Source: Marinobacter sp. NP-4(2019) (GTDB lineage Bacteria; Pseudomonadota; Gammaproteobacteria; Pseudomonadales; Oleiphilaceae). Taken from it: a DNA stretch of 64,000 nucleotides. The notes below the pieces were generated by a model that did no database searches, had not been told where the DNA came from, and was given only the letters and a program-made list of their open reading frames with translations. Both the position numbers and the translations under genes were made by a program. The DNA lies in NCBI RefSeq assembly GCF_003994855.1, contig NZ_CP034142.1, forward strand, positions 1,550,001 to 1,614,000. The letters are read 5' to 3'. Below are positions 43,327-52,554 of this stretch, piece after piece; the stretch's first letter is position 1; each line of letters starts with the position of its first letter.

Positions 43327-44193
43327 ATGGTAAGAACATCCCGAACGGGGCGTAACGTGACCCGCAGCCTGGTTTTGGCGTCGTTGCTTGTGACCACGGC
43401 AGCCCAGGCCCAGGGCACGTCACTGGCTCCGGAGCATGAAGTCCGTCGCCTGATGTTGGCTACCGAGGAAGCCGTTGCCGCGAAGAACTGGGGGGAAGCG
43501 GGAGAGTACCTCAACAGCCTACAGGGACTTGAGGGCGAAAAGCCCGTGGATTATTACTACTTCCGTGGCCGTGTCATGCAGGAGTCTTCCCACTTCAACG
43601 AAGCTCAATCCGCCCTGGAAACCTATGTGTCCCGCGCTGGCTCGGAAGGCCGTCATTATCGGGACGCGCTGACACGGATCACCGCCATTGAGAAGTCCCG
43701 CAAGGAACAGCGTTCAATGCAGGATCAAAACCAGGCCAGTAAGCGGGAGTCGGTCGCCATTATTGAGCCGGCGGGCCAACAGGACATGGCCAGCCTGCGC
43801 AAGCTTTACCTCGTAGACTCTGACCGCGAAGCCCTCACCATTCACCTGAACAGTTTGCTGGAGGTGGCGGGCTGGCGTGCCGACCAGCGCGTGGTCAGAC
43901 TCGATGTGCCTGCGGACGTGAGTTACAGGGTTGCTGCCGGAGCCGATCAGATAGAAGTGCAGGAGTCTCGCAGGGAAGAAGATGGGCGCATCACCAAAAA
44001 TACCCAATCCATTACTGTGTATGGCATCAGCCCCCAGGTCCAATGGGATTGCCAGCCCTCGGTGGCAACCTGTTGGGTGTATGACCCAAGGGACGGTTCC
44101 CGGCTGTTAAAACTCGGGGCGGACCGGGACCGGGCCGAGGAAATCGCCGGCACACTGGGACGTTTGATTAAAACCCTCCAGAACCCCGGTTGA
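43327..44193 (+). CDS. Exported hypothetical protein, TPR-like N-terminal half
   Basis: 288 residues with a signal peptide ending near AAQAQG. Residues 40-125 form helical pairs resembling tetratricopeptide repeats (AVAAKNWGEAGEYLNSLQGL, FNEAQSALETYVSRAG). A second part from about 150 holds beta-rich sequence with two cysteines (WDCQPSVATCWVYD) that could form a disulfide. I do not recognise the family. It is probably co-transcribed with rmuC but likely acts in the periplasm. Its end is 9 bases from the convergent AraC regulator. Confidence 0.7.
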   Translation: MVRTSRTGRNVTRSLVLASLLVTTAAQAQGTSLAPEHEVRRLMLATEEAVAAKNWGEAGEYLNSLQGLEGEKPVDYYYFRGRVMQESSHFNEAQSALETYVSRAGSEGRHYRDALTRITAIEKSRKEQRSMQDQNQASKRESVAIIEPAGQQDMASLRKLYLVDSDREALTIHLNSLLEVAGWRADQRVVRLDVPADVSYRVAAGADQIEVQESRREEDGRITKNTQSITVYGISPQVQWDCQPSVATCWVYDPRDGSRLLKLGADRDRAEEIAGTLGRLIKTLQNPG

Positions 44194-44202
44194 TCGGCGG
44201 CC

Positions 44203-45222
44203 TCACTCCCCGGTATGGCTTCGTTCCCCTTCCCGGTACGCGCCGGGGGTAACCCCTGTCCACTTCTTGAAGGCACGATGGAAGGTGGAGGGTTCCGTGA
44301 AACCTACCTTGGTGGCGATGTCATTAATGGGTAGATCCTGACGGCCCAGATAGTAAATGGCCATGTCGCGCCGTAGCAGATCCTTGATCTCCTGAAACGA
44401 CGTGTTTTCCTGCTTGAGCCGTCGGCGCAGGGTTTGCGGGCTGGTGTGCAGTTCGGCGGCAATCCACTCGAAATCCGGTAAGGGTTTGGAAAAATCGCGA
44501 CCGATTAAAGCCCGGATACGCCCCGTAAAGGTGTTGCTTTCATCCGGTCGGGACAGTAGGTCTGCCGGGGAGGTTTTCAGGAACTGGTGCATTTCCGGTC
44601 GATCCCGGATCACCGGGGCGGTCAGGAAACGTTTATCGAAGGTGAGGGCAGTACGCTCCGCTTCAAATGCCAGTGGGCAATGGAAAATGTGTCGGTATTC
44701 GTCGCCGTGGGCCGGGCGGGGGTAGTCAAATTCAGCCTTCAGCAGCTCCACCGGCTGACCTACGAGCCAACTGCCAAGACGATGCCAGATCACCAGAAGG
44801 CTCTCCCGCATGAAGTACATAGGATCGTTGATGTCGCCCTCAATCACGGTCACCAGCCGGGCTTCCCGGTCATCCACCTCCAGTTCCATGGACACCATGG
44901 GTTCGAACAGCCGCGAGAACTGATACGCCTGCCGGTAGACCGCTTCCAGGTTGGGGCAGTCAATCACCAGTGCGCACATGGTGGCGAAGGTGCCTGAACG
45001 ACACTGCCTTGGTCCGAAACCCATGAACTCGTCGTCCATGCGGCTCCAGATGACCTGCATCAGCCGACTGAACTGATCGCTGTTGACCCGGGCCATCTCT
45101 ATTTTCAGCAGATCCGGCGAGATGCCGGCCTGCCGCAGCATATCGCGGGTGTCATAGCCGGCGCGTTCCGCGCCGATCAGCGATGCCTCTACAAAGTGCC
45201 TGGAAACCGTCAGGTTTGACAT
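44203..45222 (-). CDS. AraC-family transcriptional regulator
   Basis: 339 residues from ATG 45222 (MSNLTVSRHF); the open frame runs much further upstream, but that extension is antisense to the neighbouring gene and lacks protein-like character. N-terminal arabinose-binding-like sensor domain and C-terminal double helix-turn-helix (FEWIAAELHTSPQTLRRRL, then INDIATKVGFTEPSTFHRAF, ending WTGVTPGAYR). Divergent from the racemase-like gene across 171 bp and likely to regulate it. Confidence 0.92.
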   Translation of the reverse strand: MSNLTVSRHFVEASLIGAERAGYDTRDMLRQAGISPDLLKIEMARVNSDQFSRLMQVIWSRMDDEFMGFGPRQCRSGTFATMCALVIDCPNLEAVYRQAYQFSRLFEPMVSMELEVDDREARLVTVIEGDINDPMYFMRESLLVIWHRLGSWLVGQPVELLKAEFDYPRPAHGDEYRHIFHCPLAFEAERTALTFDKRFLTAPVIRDRPEMHQFLKTSPADLLSRPDESNTFTGRIRALIGRDFSKPLPDFEWIAAELHTSPQTLRRRLKQENTSFQEIKDLLRRDMAIYYLGRQDLPINDIATKVGFTEPSTFHRAFKKWTGVTPGAYREGERSHTGE

Positions 45223-45393
45223 GCCACTCGCTATTCCTTGGAAAACGAAGCCCATCATAAAACCCCCGGCTACAATGCAACCGGCAGGCGCCCAAAAGCT
45301 GGAAGAAATGGCCAATTGGAATGACGGAACCCGCAGTTGGCCCCATCGGAAAAAAGCGTCAGCATAGAAGGAACCACCAACAAGGAGAGAATC

Positions 45394-46518
45394 ATGCCAG
45401 GCCCACTGACTTCCCTGAAAGTACTCGACTTCAGCACCCTGTTGCCCGGACCCTACGCCACCATGCTGCTGGCAGACATGGGGGCGGATGTGCTGCGAGT
45501 AGAAGCCCCGGACCGAATGGAGCTGACACGGGTCATGCCGCCCCACGATGGTGGCACCAGCACCGCACACGCATACCTGAACCGTGGTAAACGGTCCCTT
45601 GGTCTCGATCTCAAGAAAGAGGGCAGTGCCGAGGTTATCAAGGAGCTGGTCAAGGACTATGACGTCGTCATCGAACAATTCCGCCCGGGCGTGATGGATC
45701 GCCTGGGCATCGGTTATGACACCCTCAAGGCCATAAACCCAAAGCTGATCTATTGCGCCATCACCGGTTACGGCCAGACGGGGCCCTACAGAAACCGCGC
45801 AGGCCACGATATCAATTACCTGTCCCTGGCCGGTGTGTCCAGCCATTGTGGTCGAGCGGACAGCGGTCCACCGCCGATGGGCATCCAGATTGCCGACGTG
45901 GCCGGCGGCTCCCACCATGCCGTCATGGGGATTCTCGCGGCGGTTATCCACCGGCAGCAGACCGGGGAGGGGCAGTTTGTCGATATCAGTATGACCGATG
46001 CCGCTTTCGCCCTGAACGCCATGTCCGGCGCCGCCTGCTTGGCTGGCGGGCAGGAACAGAAGCCAGAGAGCAGTCTCCTTAACGGCGGCAGTTTCTACGA
46101 TTACTACCAGACCCGCGATGGCCGCTGGCTGTCTGTCGGCAGCCTGGAGCCGCAGTTCTCCTCACGCTTGTGCGACACCCTGGATCTGCCTGAGATGAAG
46201 AGCTTTGCCCTGAGCCAAAACCCGGAACACCAGCAGACGATGAAAACGGCCCTGAAGGAAAAAATTGCCGAGAAAACACTGGCGCAGTGGCAGGAGATCT
46301 TTGCCGACCAGGACGCCTGTGTGGAGCCGGTACTGACCATCTCCGAAGCGGCAGAGCATCCTCAATTGAGGGAAAGGGGGATGGTAATTGGTGTGGATCG
46401 TGAAGATGGCACTGAGCAAAGGCAGATAGGGTATCCCATCAAATTCAGCCAGACGCCGTGTTCCTCGAAGCACATCGGTAGGAAACTGGGTGCGGATAAC
46501 GACGCTATTCTGTCCTGA
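45394..46518 (+). CDS. CoA-transferase family III protein, alpha-methylacyl-CoA racemase-like
   Basis: 374 residues from ATG 45394, preceded by GGAGAG. The CaiB/BaiF fold is evident from LDFSTLLPGPYATMLLADMG and the VVIEQFRPGVMDRLG segment. His138-Asp139 in AGHDINYLS and Asp168 in IADVAGG have the same 30-residue spacing as catalytic His126 and Asp156 of the mycobacterial alpha-methylacyl-CoA racemase, and GHDINY is characteristic of racemases rather than of true CoA transferases. It probably epimerises 2-methyl-branched acyl-CoA so that isoprenoid-like or branched fatty acids can be oxidised. A general CoA transferase is the alternative. Confidence 0.85.
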   Translation: MPGPLTSLKVLDFSTLLPGPYATMLLADMGADVLRVEAPDRMELTRVMPPHDGGTSTAHAYLNRGKRSLGLDLKKEGSAEVIKELVKDYDVVIEQFRPGVMDRLGIGYDTLKAINPKLIYCAITGYGQTGPYRNRAGHDINYLSLAGVSSHCGRADSGPPPMGIQIADVAGGSHHAVMGILAAVIHRQQTGEGQFVDISMTDAAFALNAMSGAACLAGGQEQKPESSLLNGGSFYDYYQTRDGRWLSVGSLEPQFSSRLCDTLDLPEMKSFALSQNPEHQQTMKTALKEKIAEKTLAQWQEIFADQDACVEPVLTISEAAEHPQLRERGMVIGVDREDGTEQRQIGYPIKFSQTPCSSKHIGRKLGADNDAILS

Positions 46519-46629
46519 GCTAAGCGTTGCCCGCAGGTTACTAAAGCGTCATTGGCATTTTATGGAAATCGGGTTCTTAATTGAAAACGCAGTCAACCGT
46601 AGATCAAAAAACGATCAAGGAGGTGTCTG

Positions 46630-46983
46630 ATGAGCGTTAAAACCCTGAGCGTTGCAACCCTGATGTCGATGGCGCTTTGTATTCCAGCTGCTTACGCCGC
46701 CGGCTCCTACGGGACGGAAAAAGATGCAATGGAAGGTGACAGCGAGAAAATGCAGCAAAGCGAAACTATGGGGCAGGGTATGCAATCCACGCCCTTTGCC
46801 GAGCTTGATGCTAATCAGGACGGCGTTCTCACCGAGGACGAGCTGAACGTGTACGGCAGCACTGCAGCCGGAAACCCCGATGGACAGCCCATGTCAGGTC
46901 AGGAAACCCGTGACATGATGATGGAGCTGGATCGGGACCGTGATGGTCAGTTAACTCAGGATGAGTTTGAGAGTATGGAATGA
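46630..46983 (+). CDS. Exported EF-hand protein
   Basis: 117 residues with signal peptide (MSMALCIPAAYAAG). Two EF-hand calcium loops: DANQDGVLTEDE (about 60-71) and DRDRDGQLTQDE (about 101-112), each with the expected D-x-D/N-x-D-G-x-L-x-x-x-E pattern. A methionine/glutamine-rich linker precedes them. Likely a periplasmic calcium-binding protein of unknown partner. Strong ribosome site AAGGAGG. It stands alone between terminators. Confidence 0.88.
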   Translation: MSVKTLSVATLMSMALCIPAAYAAGSYGTEKDAMEGDSEKMQQSETMGQGMQSTPFAELDANQDGVLTEDELNVYGSTAAGNPDGQPMSGQETRDMMMELDRDRDGQLTQDEFESME

Positions 46984-47012
46984 GTGGTTTTGTTTTCTCA
47001 ATTAGATACATT

Positions 47013-47044
47013 AAAAACCCGGGGAGTGAAATCCCCGGGTTTTT
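47013..47044. terminator. Bidirectional terminator between EF-hand and lipase genes
   Basis: Thirteen-bp stem AAAAACCCGGGGA/TCCCCGGGTTTTT with loop GTGAAA, T-runs on both sides. Confidence 0.93.
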
Positions 47045-47066
47045 AATTACCTAAAGCTGTAAGTGC

Positions 47067-49859
47067 TTAAGGGTTTTCTGGACTGGGTTCATTTTGCTTG
47101 ACGAAGGTGCCGTTGTTAAAACCGATGGCGCCGCCGTCATTAGAGAAGAACGACACAATATTGGTGGCCATGTCGGCAAACACCGCAGTCTCAGCATCTG
47201 TAGTCGGTCGAATTATCGTCGTATGAGTTCCTGCCGTAAAGCGTACTGCGTTAGCGTCAACGGTAGTCGCACCATCGGCGATAATCGTATCAGCACCTAG
47301 TTGCATTATAAGTGGCTCGGTACCCGCCAGTGGAGCGGGGAGAGCCATTCCAAGCGGCGCGGTGTAATCACCAGCATAAGCCACGTCAGCTGCTACAGGA
47401 ATGGTCTGATCTTGAGTAGATCTGTCAGATCCATCGCCGTAGATTTCATTCAGGTAGACCTTGCTTCCGCTATCAACGAGCGAATTTACGAAATTGTGCG
47501 GCTCAACGGTATCCAGAGAAGCTTGTGATACGTTGAAGAACAATTCCAGATTGCTGGTGCCTTGAGTAAGGCCAGACTTACCGAGACCTGCAAGAACCGT
47601 TGATCCTATAGACGGCGAGTTCTCCAAAAGCTTGGCGATTCCAGCACCCGGTGTTACGAAGGCCGCTGCTGTGAAGGGAACGAGATTGCTGTTTCCAATG
47701 GTGTCCTCTTGCGCTGCACCGTTTACTAGCGTTACGAAAGAGGTGCCTAATATGCCGCCAAGTGAGTGGCCCACGAAGTAGACTTTGCTTGTGCCTGAAA
47801 CGTCCACGTCCCCAACGCCACTGCTAGGGTCGTTATCGCCATCTGCATTATCAAGGTCAAATGCATTCAGGTTGACCAAACTAGCGTTGAGGTTTAGTAG
47901 ATCAACCACACCTTGCCTGTTGTTATCCCGGGCTGCCGGCAAATTGGCCAGGTTCAGGAAGAACTGTGCAGAGGAGCCGACTGCAGTTGCAGCATCAGTC
48001 GAATATTGCATGCGAGCGGGCGTGCCGTCTGCAGTCTGTCCCCAGCCAAAATGTCGTTCATTCATCGGCAGTGGACTATCTACAAACTCCCCGTCAACCT
48101 GCGCTACGTCTACACTTAAGGCCAGTGAGGGATCAAGGTCGCCCGTGGCAAGTTTGGGTGCGATACCGTGCATAGGCAGATCCATAGCGACGGTGACATA
48201 ACACGCCCCTGCTAGCTGGTTACCCAAGGCAAGGCTGTGTGAGCGATTGCCAAAAATACCGTGCTGATAAATTACTACGTTATACGGTTTTGCAGCGCTA
48301 CAAACTGTGTCATCAGGCACGGAGATTAGAAGTGGTGCAAATACGGTATCCTGCTCGCTGGCAAACGGATAACGGAACGTTACCTTATCTGAAGGAGGTG
48401 TGGTTCCTGCATCATTTCCAGCACTTGCATCAATGATGCCGCCGACAGTCGTGGATGCCTCCCAAGTTGCATTAAGATTGGATGGATCCGTAGCAGTCGG
48501 GACTGGCAGGTAATAAGGAAGCTCAATGCCGGCCTGGAAAATCTGGCCTGGCTGAGCTGAATCGCCGAGGGCTGCGCTTGCCGGGATTCGGGTGGCTTCA
48601 ATTGGCGTTATGGGGCGGGGTTCTGGATTGCTGAAGTCTGCTCCGGCACCGGACAAGTTTGTTTCTGTGGTGTCTGCCGCTGAGCGGAGAGCAGCGTCAG
48701 TAACAGTCGCTACTGCGGTTTCAGCAGCCGTAGCCAGTGCGGCATACTGCTCAGAAGCACTTAACGCTTCAAATTCGTCAGCGTTTTCTGCCAGGTATTT
48801 TGCAATTGCTTCCTGGCGAGTAGTCACAATCGCACTCTTGTAGAAGAACTGGGCCGGAGAAGTCGCTGCCTCAAGTACATCCTCAGTACCGCCGGTAGTA
48901 AAGGTCAGGGTGAGGGCGAGATTGTCGGCAGTCAGTGGCGGTAGACCGGCGGCTTCACGGCTGTTGTTGGTCAGTGCGTTAAAGTAGCCTGTCGCGAGGC
49001 TTTCCCAGCCTTGAATGGCTCCGCGAACCGGGGCTAAGGCAACATTGCCAATTGGCTCGTCAGTGTTGCTCAGGTTTTGATATGAGGGAGAGCCTACTAT
49101 TGGATCACCGGTGTTGTCTTTTACTTCATTTGTAACTACAACCAGATATTTCTTTTTTGGGTTTAACGGTCGCAGAGGTGTTATACGTAATACGTTGTTC
49201 GTACCGCCATCCAGTGAGACAACTTCCGCACGGAACTCGTTGTTAAAGTCAAAAACGGCTCCTGCGGTTTCGAGGCTCGGGTTTTGCTGAGCCTGAAGGA
49301 ATGCGAGGCCCAAATCGAAAGTTGGGGTTTCGCCCGGGAAGGAGGTGCGATCTGGGGCGGGTGATATCTCGCCGTCTTCAACCAGCTGATTAATTAGATT
49401 GGTGTAATGGCTGCCACTGTTGAGAAGCGAGTCGCCACCCGGAAAGTCCAGTGAGAGTAGAAAAACGTTTTGCTGAGGGTTTGGAGCGGGTGCTCCTCCT
49501 TCGCCCTCAATAACTGGGGTAAAGTTCAGCGAATCTGGGTCAATTGAGCCAGACAGTTTGATGTCAAACTGCGCCGTAGTTGAAGAGCCATCCATGAAGT
49601 CGAGCGCATTGGTAATCGGGTTTTCGTCCGATCCGCTCAAGGTTCCGTCAGCACCTGCACCTTGTTCAAATTGTAAATCAGATGGAACAGGTAATTCACT
49701 GGTCAGGGGGTTAAATAGAGGCCAGGTTTTCCCTGTAAAGTCGGGATTATTGATCTTATATTCGGGATTCGCATTCTTCCCTGAGTCGGCACTGTCAAAG
49801 CACCCTGTCAGACCAAGGGAAGACGCCACGGCAAGACTTATTAGAGTTTTCTTGAACAT
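47067..49859 (-). CDS. Surface lipoprotein lipase, VolA/Pla-1/cef family
   Basis: 930 residues from ATG 49859; the open frame extends to 49985 but the signal peptide (LISLAVASSLGLTGC) fixes this start and the lipobox LTGC makes it a lipoprotein. The N-terminal ~500 residues contain Ig-like or beta-rich sections; the C-terminal half is an alpha/beta hydrolase with nucleophile elbow YFVGHSLGG and the earlier VVIYQHGIFGNRSHSLALG oxyanion region. Related VolA of Vibrio is an exposed lysophospholipase that frees fatty acids for uptake. Third codon positions are visibly more A/T-rich than in neighbours: three sampled 60-base lines have 28-32 G+C against 36 in fumarase. Confidence 0.88.
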   Translation of the reverse strand: MFKKTLISLAVASSLGLTGCFDSADSGKNANPEYKINNPDFTGKTWPLFNPLTSELPVPSDLQFEQGAGADGTLSGSDENPITNALDFMDGSSTTAQFDIKLSGSIDPDSLNFTPVIEGEGGAPAPNPQQNVFLLSLDFPGGDSLLNSGSHYTNLINQLVEDGEISPAPDRTSFPGETPTFDLGLAFLQAQQNPSLETAGAVFDFNNEFRAEVVSLDGGTNNVLRITPLRPLNPKKKYLVVVTNEVKDNTGDPIVGSPSYQNLSNTDEPIGNVALAPVRGAIQGWESLATGYFNALTNNSREAAGLPPLTADNLALTLTFTTGGTEDVLEAATSPAQFFYKSAIVTTRQEAIAKYLAENADEFEALSASEQYAALATAAETAVATVTDAALRSAADTTETNLSGAGADFSNPEPRPITPIEATRIPASAALGDSAQPGQIFQAGIELPYYLPVPTATDPSNLNATWEASTTVGGIIDASAGNDAGTTPPSDKVTFRYPFASEQDTVFAPLLISVPDDTVCSAAKPYNVVIYQHGIFGNRSHSLALGNQLAGACYVTVAMDLPMHGIAPKLATGDLDPSLALSVDVAQVDGEFVDSPLPMNERHFGWGQTADGTPARMQYSTDAATAVGSSAQFFLNLANLPAARDNNRQGVVDLLNLNASLVNLNAFDLDNADGDNDPSSGVGDVDVSGTSKVYFVGHSLGGILGTSFVTLVNGAAQEDTIGNSNLVPFTAAAFVTPGAGIAKLLENSPSIGSTVLAGLGKSGLTQGTSNLELFFNVSQASLDTVEPHNFVNSLVDSGSKVYLNEIYGDGSDRSTQDQTIPVAADVAYAGDYTAPLGMALPAPLAGTEPLIMQLGADTIIADGATTVDANAVRFTAGTHTTIIRPTTDAETAVFADMATNIVSFFSNDGGAIGFNNGTFVKQNEPSPENP

Positions 49860-49914
49860 GGGTGTGGAACCTTTTCCTGTTGTTGTGTCGTTTTTCTGTT
49901 TTTCTGTAACTCTG

Positions 49915-49939
49915 ACTATAGCGACAGTATGGCGACAGT
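49915..49939 (-). promoter_or_regulatory. Tandem 11-bp repeat at the lipase promoter
   Basis: On the minus strand ACTGTCGCCAT and ACTGTCGCTAT (10 of 11 identical) lie head to tail (49939-49918), running into a possible -10 TATAGT (49920-49915). One helical turn between copies fits direct-repeat binding by an activator in place of a weak -35. The lipase start is about 55 bases downstream. Confidence 0.45.
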
Positions 49940-50050
49940 TGATCAGCCAAAAGTGTGATTCTGGTGTTTGGGAGCCTCCCCGCACGGATGGAGTTCGGCC
50001 TGCTTGAAAAATAGTTGGCAGGGAGGCTTTTGTCGAGTTCGCCCGGGTGG

Positions 50051-50824
50051 TTAGTCGAACTTTGAGAAGTCCGGCTTTCGCTTCTCCATAAAGGCCTTGA
50101 AGGCTTCGGCGGCTTCCCCGGATCTGAGGCGTTCGCCGAACAGTTTGCCTTCAGCCAGCATGGTATCTTTCAGCTGTCCGAGGTTGGGGCGGTTGAGCAG
50201 TTCCTTGGTGGCCCGGATAGCGGCCGGCGCCTGGGCGGCCAGCTTGTAGCAGCTCTCCAGGGCGGTGGCTTCCGTGGCTTCCGGTTCGCATACCTGATTG
50301 ATGATGCCCAGACGATAGGCATCGTCAGCGGTAAAGGCGCCACCCAGCATCAGCAACTCCGCCGCACGGACGCGGCCAATCCACGAGGGCAGCAACAGGC
50401 TGGAGCCGCCTTCCGGGCACAGGCCGAGGTTGGCAAAGGGCATCTGGAAACGGGTGTTGTTGCCGGCGAATACCAGGTCGCAGTGCAACAGCATGGTGGT
50501 GCCAATGCCGACTGCGGGACCGTTGACGGCGGCGACAACGGGCTTGGTTGCGGTGGCCAGCAGGAACAGGAAGCGGCCAACCGGGGTTTCCTCGAAGGAG
50601 CCGGGCAGGCCTTGTGCGAAATCGCTCAGGTCGTTGCCGGCGGTAAAGCAGTCTTCGCTACCGGTAAACAGCACGCAACGGATCTCCGCATCGGCGTGGG
50701 CCTGTTCAAGGGCGTCGCCCAGGGCGGTGTACATGGCGTGGGTGAGGGCATTTTTCCGGTCCAGGCGGTTGATGCGTACTATCAGCACCCGGTTGTTTTT
50801 CTCAGTGAGGACGAGGTCTGTCAC
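50051..50824 (-). CDS. Enoyl-CoA hydratase/isomerase family protein
   Basis: 257 residues from GTG 50824 after AGGAG. Crotonase fold: the oxyanion-hole segments are CFTAGNDLSDFAQG and VNGPAVGIGTTMLLHCDLVF; the catalytic-glutamate region reads LGLCPEGGSSLLLP. It could hydrate enoyl-CoA in beta-oxidation or isomerise a double bond; the C-terminal half resembles many broad-specificity members. It is divergent from fumarase and stands alone. Confidence 0.9.
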   Translation of the reverse strand: MTDLVLTEKNNRVLIVRINRLDRKNALTHAMYTALGDALEQAHADAEIRCVLFTGSEDCFTAGNDLSDFAQGLPGSFEETPVGRFLFLLATATKPVVAAVNGPAVGIGTTMLLHCDLVFAGNNTRFQMPFANLGLCPEGGSSLLLPSWIGRVRAAELLMLGGAFTADDAYRLGIINQVCEPEATEATALESCYKLAAQAPAAIRATKELLNRPNLGQLKDTMLAEGKLFGERLRSGEAAEAFKAFMEKRKPDFSKFD

Positions 50825-51000
50825 GGTGTCTCCTGCGGTCGTTCTTGATTTATTCGTTAGGATGGTACCTTCTTTCCATGGTTTTTTTCACGGATTTTTA
50901 TAAAGCCCCTCCATCGGTCGCATGCCGCGCTCTGGTCATTTTCTGGTAAACTCCCGCTTCCGAATTTTGTCATCGATAAACCATAACTGATGAGATGCCT

Positions 51001-52515
51001 ATGACCACCGTAATCCGCCAGGACGACCTGATTGAGAGCGTAGCGGACGCGCTGCAGTTCATTTCCTACTACCACCCGAAAGATTTTATTCAGGCTGTGT
51101 ATGAGGCCTATCAGCGGGAAGAGTCCCAGGCGGCAAAGGATGCCATGGCGCAAATCCTGATCAACTCCCGCATGTGCGCGCAGGGCAAGCGGCCGATCTG
51201 TCAGGATACGGGCATTGTGACGGTGTTCGTGACCATCGGTATGGACGTTCAGTGGGATGCCGACATGCCGCTGGACGACATTATTAATGAAGGCGTTCGC
51301 CGCGCTTACACCCATCCGGATAACGTGTTGCGGGCCTCGGTACTCGCCGATCCGGACGGCAAGCGTGCCAACACCAAGGACAACACTCCGGCGGTGATCC
51401 ACTACAAGATGGTGCCGGGTAACACCGTGGACGTCCACGTGGCCGCCAAGGGCGGTGGTTCCGAGGCCAAATCCAAGTTCGCCATGCTGAACCCCTCCGA
51501 TTCCGTGGTGGACTGGGTGCTGAAAATGGTGCCACAGATGGGCGCCGGCTGGTGTCCGCCGGGCATGCTGGGAATCGGTATTGGCGGTACCGCGGAAAAG
51601 GCGATGGAGCTGGCCAAGGAATCCCTGCTGGACCCGATCGATATTCACGACCTGCAGGCCCGTGGTGCTTCTAATCGCTCTGAAGAGCTTCGTCTGGAGC
51701 TCTTCGACAAAGTGAATGAGCTGGGTATCGGTGCCCAGGGCCTTGGCGGTCTGACCACGGTCCTGGATGTGAAAGTGAAGGATTACCCGACCCACGCGGC
51801 CAACAAGCCGGTGGCGATTATCCCGAACTGCGCGGCCACCCGCCACGCGCACTTTGTGCTGGATGGTTCCGGTCCGTCACTGCAGACTCCGCCGAGCCTG
51901 GAAGACTGGCCGGAAATCACCTGGGAAGTGGGTGACAGCGTGCGCCGCGTGAACCTGGATACGGTCACGCCGGAAGAGGTAAAAGACTGGAAGCCGGGCG
52001 AAACCGTGTTGCTCTCCGGCAAGATGCTGACCGGTCGTGACGCCGCCCACAAGAAGATGGTGGACATGATCGAGCGTGGCGAAGAGCTGCCGGTGGACCT
52101 GAAAGGCCGCTTCATCTATTACGTGGGCCCGGTGGACCCGGTTCGTGAAGAAGTGGTCGGCCCGGCTGGCCCCACCACGGCCACCCGCATGGATAAGTTC
52201 ACCCGCACCATGCTGGAGAAAACCGGCCTCACCGGCATGATCGGCAAGGCCGAGCGCGGTCAGGTGGCGATCGACGCCATTCGCGAATTTGGTGCGGTGT
52301 ACCTGATGGCTGTGGGCGGCTCTGCCTACCTGGTCTCCAAGGCCATCAAGAAGGCGGAAGTGGTGGCTTTCGAGGAACTGGGTATGGAGGCCATCTACGA
52401 GTTCGAGGTGGAAGACATGCCCGTTACCGTGGCAGTGGATTCCACAGGGTCCTCTGTCCACCAGACCGGTCCGGCGGAATGGCATGACAAGATTATTTCC
52501 GCCAAGGCTGTCTGA
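51001..52515 (+). CDS. fumA: Class I fumarate hydratase (4Fe-4S)
   Basis: 504 residues from ATG 51001; an ATG at 50995 in the same frame has less room for a ribosome site. It interconverts fumarate and malate in the citric acid cycle. The three cysteines expected to hold the 4Fe-4S cluster are Cys67 (ICQDTG), Cys185 (GWCPPGM) and Cys277 (NCAATRH), at the places corresponding to C105, C224 and C318 of E. coli FumA. The alpha and beta tartrate-dehydratase-type halves are fused as usual. Being iron-dependent and superoxide-sensitive, it would be a typical target of an iron-sparing response. Confidence 0.95.
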   Translation: MTTVIRQDDLIESVADALQFISYYHPKDFIQAVYEAYQREESQAAKDAMAQILINSRMCAQGKRPICQDTGIVTVFVTIGMDVQWDADMPLDDIINEGVRRAYTHPDNVLRASVLADPDGKRANTKDNTPAVIHYKMVPGNTVDVHVAAKGGGSEAKSKFAMLNPSDSVVDWVLKMVPQMGAGWCPPGMLGIGIGGTAEKAMELAKESLLDPIDIHDLQARGASNRSEELRLELFDKVNELGIGAQGLGGLTTVLDVKVKDYPTHAANKPVAIIPNCAATRHAHFVLDGSGPSLQTPPSLEDWPEITWEVGDSVRRVNLDTVTPEEVKDWKPGETVLLSGKMLTGRDAAHKKMVDMIERGEELPVDLKGRFIYYVGPVDPVREEVVGPAGPTTATRMDKFTRTMLEKTGLTGMIGKAERGQVAIDAIREFGAVYLMAVGGSAYLVSKAIKKAEVVAFEELGMEAIYEFEVEDMPVTVAVDSTGSSVHQTGPAEWHDKIISAKAV

Positions 52516-52530
52516 CCGCTGAATGCCTGT

Positions 52531-52554
52531 TCCTGATCCCGACCGGGATCAGGA
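52531..52554. terminator. Hairpin shared by convergent fumA and selO ends
   Basis: Perfect 10-bp stem TCCTGATCCC/GGGATCAGGA with loop GACC, overlapping the selO stop codon (52549-52551). No T-run follows on either strand, so termination strength is uncertain. Confidence 0.6.

Noticed and set aside
45223..45951. N-terminal extension of the third AraC regulator to 582 residues.
   Set aside because: The added part is antisense to the racemase-like gene and crosses the divergent promoter region; ATG 45222 gives the normal family length.
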